6,785 nt of DNA, taken from Clostridia bacterium (GTDB lineage Bacteria; Bacillota; Clostridia; Oscillospirales; Butyricicoccaceae). Made by a program: the position numbers and the translations under genes. Below are positions 1-4,330 of this stretch, piece by piece (within the stretch, counting starts at the first letter, position 1; the number at the start of each line of letters is the position of its first letter). The notes beneath the pieces are model-generated. The model did not search any database. It had not been told where the DNA came from and saw only the letters and a program-made list of their open reading frames with translations. The stretch is taken from NCBI GenBank assembly GCA_017407765.1, contig JAFQVZ010000019.1, forward strand, positions 1-6,785, in the 5' to 3' direction.

Positions 1-1
1 C

Positions 2-1312
2 GACCTCAACTGGCAGAGGCTCATCATGACCCACCTTGCCGAAAAAGAGCATGCCGGCATCCTCACCGGCTCGCCCATCACCGATATAAAGATCACCCTG
101 CTGGCCGGCCGCGCCCACCTCAAGCACACCGAGGGCGGCGACTTCCGTCAGGCCACCTACCGCGCCGTAAGGCAGGGGCTCAGGCGCTCGAAGTCCATCC
201 TGCTGGAGCCATGGTATGCCTTTAAGATCGAGGTGCCCTCCGAGAGCCTCGGCAGGGTCATCTCCGATGTCCAGCGCATGAGCGGCACCTTCGAGCCGGC
301 CGACATGGAGGGCAGCACCGCAATAGTAAAGGGCACCGCCCCCGTTTCCGAAATGAAGGACTATCAGAAAGAGCTCACCTCCTTCACCGGCGGCCGCGGC
401 CGCATCACGCTGAGGGTCAAGGGCTACGAGCCCTGCCACAACGAGAGCGAGGTCGTCGGGGCCATAGGCTACGACCCCGACCGCGACACCCTTAATCCCT
501 GCGATTCGGTCTTCTGCGAGCACGGCGCGGGCCATGTTGTGCCGTGGTACAAGGTTCCTTCCGAGGCCCACACCGAGAGTCCCCTTAAAACAAGGCTCAA
601 CAAGGTCGAGGTCACCGGTCAGGCCCAGTCCAATACAAGGCGATCCCAGCTGGTGCCCTTCTCGGCAGAGGAAGAGAAGGTGCTGGCCGAGATATTCCAG
701 CGCACCTATGGCACCAATGTGAAAAGAAACACCTTTGCCCCGGTCAGAAAGCCGGCGAGGGTCGAACTCAAGGATACCCCCGTCGCCGTTCCCGACAAGG
801 GCAAGGACTATCTGCTGGTCGACGGATATAATATCATCTTCGCGTGGGACGATCTTAAAAAGCTGGCCGACACCGACCTTGAAGCGGCCCGCCAGGTGCT
901 GCTCGACACCCTTATAAACTACCGCGGCTACCGCGGCGGCGAGGTCATTCTGGTCTTTGATGCCTACAAGGTCAAGGGCGGAGTCGAGAAGGTCGAGGAG
1001 ATCGACGGTGTGTGGCTGGTCTACACCCGCGAGAAGGAGACCGCCGATATGTATATCGAGCGCACCACCTACGACATTGCCCGCCGCAACCGCGTAAGGG
1101 TCGCCACATCGGATAACCTCGAGCAGATCATCATCCTTGGTCACGGCGCAGTCCGTGTGTCGGCAAGCGAGTTCCGCTCTGAGGTCGAGCAGATCAATAA
1201 GCACATCCGCGACGTGCTCGATAAGCAGAAGCCCATCAAACCGGGCGGAAACTCGATCGATATGACGTCGCTTGCCAAGGCTTTAGAAGACGCCAAGTCG
1301 AAAAAAGACTAA
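2..1312 (+). CDS. EF-G/TetM-type translational GTPase C-terminal part fused to a Rae1/YacP-like NYN endonuclease domain (5' partial)
   Basis: The frame is open from base 2, eight codons before the first ATG (26), and that ATG has no clear ribosome site, so the gene begins outside the window. Residues are counted from that ATG. Residues 1-60 resemble EF-G/TetM domain IV. Domain V follows from about E61, with an LLEPWYAFKI stretch matching TetM's LLEPYLSFKI. A Cys/His-containing linker (C137, H138, C159, C164, H166, H170) comes next. Residues 262-400 match Bacillus subtilis Rae1 (YacP), an NYN/PIN-like endonuclease that cuts mRNA in the ribosomal A site. The visible signatures are VDGYN (D266), VFDAYKVKGG (D312), KETADMYIER (D341) and VATSD (D363). 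By alignment from memory, D266 and D341 correspond to Rae1 D7 and D81, so the nuclease looks intact. The GTPase half lies outside the window. The inferred role is ribosome binding with A-site mRNA cleavage, for example in quality control or stress; this is untested. Databases may label it a tetracycline-resistance protein, which I doubt. Confidence 0.88.
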   Translation, partial: DLNWQRLIMTHLAEKEHAGILTGSPITDIKITLLAGRAHLKHTEGGDFRQATYRAVRQGLRRSKSILLEPWYAFKIEVPSESLGRVISDVQRMSGTFEPADMEGSTAIVKGTAPVSEMKDYQKELTSFTGGRGRITLRVKGYEPCHNESEVVGAIGYDPDRDTLNPCDSVFCEHGAGHVVPWYKVPSEAHTESPLKTRLNKVEVTGQAQSNTRRSQLVPFSAEEEKVLAEIFQRTYGTNVKRNTFAPVRKPARVELKDTPVAVPDKGKDYLLVDGYNIIFAWDDLKKLADTDLEAARQVLLDTLINYRGYRGGEVILVFDAYKVKGGVEKVEEIDGVWLVYTREKETADMYIERTTYDIARRNRVRVATSDNLEQIIILGHGAVRVSASEFRSEVEQINKHIRDVLDKQKPIKPGGNSIDMTSLAKALEDAKSKKD

Positions 1313-1330
1313 ATATAACGAAAAGTAATA

Positions 1331-1368
1331 AAAAATCCACTCCGGAATCAGATACGGAGTGGATTTTT
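1331..1368. terminator. Bidirectional intrinsic terminator between convergent genes
   Basis: A perfect 14-bp inverted repeat: arm AAAAATCCACTCCG at 1331-1344, ten-base loop, arm CGGAGTGGATTTTT at 1355-1368. The T-rich end serves the + strand gene that stops at 1312. On the opposite strand the complement of the A-rich arm gives the T tract for the minus-strand operon that stops at 1382. Position, symmetry and tracts all fit one terminator shared by both transcripts. Confidence 0.92.
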
Positions 1369-1381
1369 GCTGTATTGACCG

Positions 1382-1909
1382 TTATGCGTTGTTCGATGAA
1401 GACTGCTGCTTTTTAAGCTGCTCTTCGTTTCGCCTTACCTCAATGGCGAGGGCGGCCATGTCCATGGGGCGAACCGAGTCGCTGTCGGAATCGGGGGCCA
1501 TGTTGTGGAGGATCTTGCTGAGGGTCCTGTCAAAGGCCTCAAGCTCGTCCTTGGGGATATCCTTGAACATCAGCTCATGGATGCCGTCGATCATGGTGCG
1601 GTTGTTGTCACAGCGGCTGATGCCCTCCTCAGTGATGGAGAGGCGGTTGCATCTCAGGTTGTCGGGGTCGGATTTTTTAACCAGCAGGCCGGCCTTCTGC
1701 AGTCGCTTTGTGGAGGTCGAGATGGATGCCGGGGTAACGCAGAGCTTCTCGGCGATCTCGATTTGGGTGCAGCCGTCGTTGCAGCGGATATACTCGAGTA
1801 TGGGCAGCTGGCCGAAATAGAGCTCGGCATCGGGCTGGGATTTCTGAATATAGATCCTTCTCAGAAGGTGGATCTTTTTAAGCTTGGCGGCCAGTTCATT
1901 TGTCGTCAT
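1382..1909 (-). CDS. MarR-family winged helix-turn-helix transcriptional regulator
   Basis: The 175-residue product has the MarR layout: an N-terminal dimerisation helix (about 5-22), a helix-turn-helix at about 47-73 (CTQIEIAEKLCVTPASIS followed by a TKRLQKAGLL recognition segment), a wing at about 76-93 (DPDNLRCNRLSIT) and a C-terminal helical region ending in a Gln/Ser/Asn-rich tail. The ATG start is preceded by AAGGAG (minus strand, 1925-1920) with a ten-base spacer. The gene overlaps the end of the upstream permease gene by 14 bases, so the two are probably translationally coupled. MarR proteins are usually dimeric repressors released by small ligands or oxidation, and many control a linked transporter. 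Control of its own operon is therefore plausible, although no operator could be identified. Five cysteines (43, 47, 57, 87, 100) lie in or near the DNA-binding domain. The ligand is unknown. Confidence 0.88.
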   Translation of the reverse strand: MTTNELAAKLKKIHLLRRIYIQKSQPDAELYFGQLPILEYIRCNDGCTQIEIAEKLCVTPASISTSTKRLQKAGLLVKKSDPDNLRCNRLSITEEGISRCDNNRTMIDGIHELMFKDIPKDELEAFDRTLSKILHNMAPDSDSDSVRPMDMAALAIEVRRNEEQLKKQQSSSNNA

Positions 1910-2999
1910 TTTTATTCAGCTCCTTGTGGGCCCAGAGCTCGATATATCCGAGCTCCTGAAGCCTGATAATAGACAGCACGCATATAGGCACAAAGGCGAG
2001 GCCGAAAAAGCCGCCCAGACGGAAGCCGATATACATGCTGAGCAGGGTCACCATGGGATTGAGGCCGATCTTCTGGCCTACTACGCGGGGCTCGAGGGTA
2101 TTGCGAACGCTGAGAACGATGATATACGTCAGGATAAGGCCGATCGACTTTTTACAGCTGCCGGTGATCAGGCAGAAGATCGACCAGGGGATAAGGACGG
2201 TGCCTGTGCCGAGGATGGGCAGGGCATCGACTATGGCGATGCAGGCCGACAGCGGCAGGGTGTAGGCAATGTCGAGGATCGAGAAGGAGATAAACAGCTC
2301 TACACAGGTGATGCAGATAAGTATCAGCTGGGCCTTGAGCCATTTGAACACCGACGAGAAGAGGAACTCGCGGAGCTTGTCCGCCGCATCCAGGATGGTG
2401 GGCGAGAGGGCATGGGAGATAAAGTCGCGGATATCATCACGCTGGACGGTGAAGAAATATGTGCCCATAAAGATGAATACTGCGGTGAAGATGATGCTGG
2501 GCAGCGAGAAGGCCGCCGATGCCGCCGTCGAGAAGATGCCAACATAGTCGATAGAGGAGCCGGACGACATTGATTTCATAATAGCTTCCACCGAGATAAA
2601 GGGTGTATCTTTAAGGAAGGGGATCATGTCGTGAAGCAGCACATCGACGGTGTCTTCAAAGAGGTAGACCTTTGCCATGATCTCATCGGCTATCTGCGGC
2701 AGGGTGCTGACGATATCTTTTGCGTTATAGATGACCACCGATGCCAGCAGATACACAAGCACGGCTCCGGCGATCAGGATGCCCACGGTGAAAAGGGCGG
2801 CCAGCGGCCCGCGGGGCAGCCCGGTCTTTCGTGCGATGAAGTTCACGGGTTTTGTGATTATCGACGAGAATAAAATGGCCGTCAGGAAGGGCCATCCGGC
2901 TCTGATGGCGTATTTTGCCAGCAGGCAGACGGTCAGCGAGATAAGCAGAAAATATCCCAGCTTGAGGAAGAAGTTAATATGCTTGTTTTCGTGGAGCAA
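1896..2999 (-). CDS. ytvI: AI-2E family (UPF0118) membrane permease, YtvI-like
   Basis: The 367-residue hydrophobic protein has the family's size and layout: two N-terminal membrane segments (about 10-28 and 33-48), a third at about 65-90, a soluble middle part (about 95-155), and then several further segments. The diagnostic C-terminal half carries DALPILGTG at residues 258-266 followed by TVLIPW, and LEPRVVGQKIGLNP starting at L302, then a Gly-rich membrane segment. These resemble the YtvI subgroup, annotated as a sporulation integral membrane protein in spore formers. Other family members export autoinducer-2 or act as Na+/H+ antiporters; the substrate here is unknown. The start is TTG at 2999-2997, preceded by GGGAGG ten bases upstream; no ATG lies near enough to compete. 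It is the first gene of an operon with the overlapping MarR gene, which may regulate it. The family call is firm. The symbol is tentative. Confidence 0.87.
   Translation of the reverse strand: MLHENKHINFFLKLGYFLLISLTVCLLAKYAIRAGWPFLTAILFSSIITKPVNFIARKTGLPRGPLAALFTVGILIAGAVLVYLLASVVIYNAKDIVSTLPQIADEIMAKVYLFEDTVDVLLHDMIPFLKDTPFISVEAIMKSMSSGSSIDYVGIFSTAASAAFSLPSIIFTAVFIFMGTYFFTVQRDDIRDFISHALSPTILDAADKLREFLFSSVFKWLKAQLILICITCVELFISFSILDIAYTLPLSACIAIVDALPILGTGTVLIPWSIFCLITGSCKKSIGLILTYIIVLSVRNTLEPRVVGQKIGLNPMVTLLSMYIGFRLGGFFGLAFVPICVLSIIRLQELGYIELWAHKELNKNDDK
1920..1925 (-). promoter_or_regulatory. Ribosome binding site of the MarR gene inside the permease gene
   Basis: AAGGAG on the minus strand, ten bases before the ATG at 1909-1907. 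It lies within the last codons of the permease gene, whose TGA is at 1898-1896, so translation of the two genes is likely coupled. Confidence 0.7.
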
Positions 3000-3009
3000 T
3001 AGTGATGCG

Positions 3010-3015
3010 CCTCCC
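3010..3015 (-). promoter_or_regulatory. Ribosome binding site supporting the TTG start of the permease gene
   Basis: GGGAGG on the minus strand, separated by ten bases from TTG at 2999-2997. It decides the start, because no ATG or GTG in this frame lies close to a similar site. Confidence 0.65.
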
Positions 3016-3033
3016 GGTGGTTTCTATATTGTT

Positions 3034-3063
3034 ATTATACACTATTATTTTTGTTTTAAACAA
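3034..3063 (-). promoter_or_regulatory. Predicted sigma-A promoter for the permease-MarR operon
   Basis: On the minus strand a perfect -10 box TATAAT (3039-3034) follows a weak -35 box TTGTTT (3063-3058) with an 18-base spacer, inside a strongly AT-rich stretch. The -10 box is about 35 bases upstream of the TTG start, leaving a short leader that contains the ribosome binding site. No operator palindrome for the MarR protein stands out. Confidence 0.6.
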
Positions 3064-3162
3064 TAAGAAGTCATAATTATTTTATTAGAATTTTATTAAA
3101 AAGTTTTTAAGGCGAAGGTTAAGCCGGGCGAGGCGGCTTGGCGCAGCTGACTGGGGGATATT

Positions 3163-3187
3163 GTAGGGGCGATTCACGAATCGCCCG
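3163..3187. repeat. 25-base palindrome-centred repeat, copy 1
   Basis: The 25 bases are identical to 6604-6628 and in the same orientation. The centre is a 9-bp inverted repeat GGGCGATTC/GAATCGCCC with only two bases between the arms. Confidence 0.9.
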
Positions 3188-3268
3188 ACCGGGCTCACCG
3201 AAATATCCCTCCGCCCCTTCGGGGCACCTCCCTAAGTGCCCTTTAGGGTATTAGGCAAGGGAGGCAAT

Positions 3269-3317
3269 GCCAAACACCCGTCAGGCTACGCCTGCCACCC
3301 TCTTTCCCAAAGAGGGC
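3269..3317 (-). repeat. Double-hairpin repeat, inverted relative to the copy at 6738-6785
   Basis: Read on the minus strand this gives a CCCTCTTT/AAAGAGGG hairpin, TGG, a CAGGC/GCCTG hairpin, then ACGGGTGTTTGGC. It matches 6738-6785 almost completely; by eye the differences fall only in the two hairpin loops. It lies between the promoters of two divergent operons. Confidence 0.88.
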
Positions 3318-3376
3318 AAAGAGAACGGCGCTTTCACAGATATACAGATATTTTTTATTAATTTTCCTTTGCCTTA

Positions 3377-3405
3377 TTTAAAAAAGGATAGAAACATGAT
3401 ACAAT
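3377..3405 (+). promoter_or_regulatory. Predicted sigma-A promoter with extended -10 for the rlmB operon
   Basis: TTTAAA (3377-3382, four of six consensus -35 positions) and TACAAT (3400-3405, five of six -10 positions) are 17 bases apart. A TG at 3397-3398, one base before the -10 box, makes it an extended -10. Transcription would start near 3412. That leaves about 45 bases of leader before the GTG start and argues against the ATG at 3415 as the true start. Confidence 0.6.
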
Positions 3406-3446
3406 ATTATGTAAATGTTTTTGGCACACATAATAGTGAAAATTAC

Positions 3447-3450
3447 GAGG
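3447..3450 (+). promoter_or_regulatory. Ribosome binding site deciding the GTG start of rlmB
   Basis: GAGG, within GAGGTG (3447-3452), ends six bases before GTG at 3457-3459. The in-frame ATG at 3415 has no such site and lies almost on the expected transcription start. Confidence 0.65.
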
Positions 3451-3456
3451 TGCATT

Positions 3457-4317
3457 GTGAAAGATTTCAATAACAATAAGTTCAATAAAAAAGACGGCCA
3501 CAGCAGCCATCCCGGCGGCAAGGGCGGCTTTAATAAGGGCGGTTTCCGCGGCGGACGCGATCATGGCGGCTTCGAGCGCAGCGAGGAAGAAAAGGCCCTC
3601 ATCATGGAAGGCAAGAATGCCGTTTGGGAGGCCCTCGAGAGCGGCCGCGCCATCGACAAGATCCTCTTTGCCTCCGGTTCCCACAAGACGGTCGGCCATA
3701 TCATCGCCAAGGCCCGCGAAAAGGGCATCATGGCTCAGGAGACCGACAAGCGCAAGCTCGACAAGCTCTCCGAGACCGGCTCTCATCAGGGCATCATCGC
3801 CCTCTGCGCCGCAGCCGAGTATGCCGAGGTCGAGGATATCCTGAACCTCGCTGCCGACAGGGACGAAAAGCCCCTTATCATCATCTGCGACGGCATCACC
3901 GATCCCCATAATCTCGGTGCCATCATCCGTACCGCCGAGATCGTCGGCGCCCACGGCATAATCGTTCCCAAGCGCCGCAGCGCCGGCCTCAACGCGGCCT
4001 GCGCCAAGGCAGCGGCAGGCGCCCTTGAATATCTGCCGGTCGCCAAGGTGTCGAACCTTCAGCAGACCATCGAGGAGCTCAAGGAAAAGGGCATCTTTAT
4101 CTTTGCGGCCGATATGGGCGGCGCCGCAATGTACGAGCTGGACTTCACAGTTCCCGCTGCCATCGTCATCGGTTCGGAGGGCGAGGGCATTTCCCGTATG
4201 GTCCGCGAGAAGAGCGACCATATCGTAAGCATTCCCCAGAAGGGCAGGATACAGTCGCTCAATGCCTCCAATGCGGCGGCCGTGCTGCTGTACGAAGCCT
4301 TCAGACAAAGAGGATAA
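3457..4317 (+). CDS. rlmB: 23S rRNA 2'-O-ribose methyltransferase RlmB (SpoU/TrmH family)
   Basis: RlmB methylates the 2'-OH of a conserved guanosine (Gm2251, E. coli numbering) in the P-loop of 23S rRNA, using S-adenosylmethionine. With the GTG start the protein has 286 residues. Residues 1-45 are a low-complexity Lys/Asn and Gly/Arg/Phe-rich tail with GGF and GGR repeats (about 23-39). Residues about 47-125 form the L30e-like substrate-binding domain (ALIMEGKNAVWEAL; later TGSHQGIIAL). The rest is the SPOUT knotted catalytic domain with its three motifs: DPHNLGAIIRTAE (N152), IVIGSEGEGIS (from G239) and SLNASNAAA (N269), which build the SAM-binding knot. The catalytic domain appears complete. 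The next gene starts 13 bases after its stop, so they share a transcript. A tRNA Gm methyltransferase of the TrmH group is a less likely alternative, because the N-terminal domain and motif spacing fit RlmB. Confidence 0.88.
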   Translation: MKDFNNNKFNKKDGHSSHPGGKGGFNKGGFRGGRDHGGFERSEEEKALIMEGKNAVWEALESGRAIDKILFASGSHKTVGHIIAKAREKGIMAQETDKRKLDKLSETGSHQGIIALCAAAEYAEVEDILNLAADRDEKPLIIICDGITDPHNLGAIIRTAEIVGAHGIIVPKRRSAGLNAACAKAAAGALEYLPVAKVSNLQQTIEELKEKGIFIFAADMGGAAMYELDFTVPAAIVIGSEGEGISRMVREKSDHIVSIPQKGRIQSLNASNAAAVLLYEAFRQRG

Positions 4318-4318
4318 C

Positions 4319-4325
4319 AGGTGAT
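4319..4325 (+). promoter_or_regulatory. Ribosome binding site supporting the TTG start at 4331
   Basis: AGGTG (4319-4323) is followed by seven bases and then TTG at 4331-4333. It starts two bases after the rlmB stop (4315-4317), so the second gene is probably translated by re-initiation or coupling. Confidence 0.6.
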
Positions 4326-4330
4326 CTTTT

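Larger units (their letters stand above)
3121..3317. repeat. Intergenic block of hairpin repeats, first copy
   Basis: Most of the 3000-3456 gap is a chain of inverted repeats with no convincing gene. In order: AAGCCG/CGGCTT (3121-3126, 3134-3139); an outer stem GGGATATT/AATATCCC (3155-3162, 3202-3209) enclosing the palindrome GGGCGATTC/GAATCGCCC (3167-3175, 3178-3186); GCCCC/GGGGC (3213-3217, 3221-3225); a long imperfect hairpin CCTCCCT/AGGGAGG (3227-3233, 3258-3264) around AGTGCCC/GGGTATT (3235-3241, 3246-3252); CAGGC/GCCTG (3282-3286, 3290-3294); and CCCTCTTT/AAAGAGGG (3298-3305, 3309-3316). Bases 3163-3187 recur exactly at 6604-6628. Bases 3269-3317 recur, inverted, at 6738-6785. They resemble the short palindromic intergenic repeats of Clostridia genomes. 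Their function is unknown. Confidence 0.85.

Noticed and set aside
2..790. Tetracycline-resistance (tetM-like) gene
   Set aside because: Domains IV and V are related to TetM, but the drug-site loop is EF-G-like and a nuclease domain is attached. Resistance cannot be supported.
1359..1966. Two overlapping open frames on the + strand opposite the MarR gene
   Set aside because: Both are antisense to a recognisable winged helix-turn-helix gene. One begins inside the terminator hairpin, and neither product is recognisable.
1884..2573. A 229-codon open frame on the + strand opposite the permease gene
   Set aside because: Its product is a Gly/Asp/Glu/Arg-rich mirror of a membrane-protein gene with no domain; the minus strand carries clear AI-2E family motifs.
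3121..3317. CRISPR array
   Set aside because: Hairpins are abundant, but there is no regular repeat-spacer periodicity and no cas gene.
3267..3473. A 68-codon open frame in the 3000-3456 gap
   Set aside because: It begins inside a hairpin repeat, runs through the promoter and start of rlmB, and has no domain or ribosome site.
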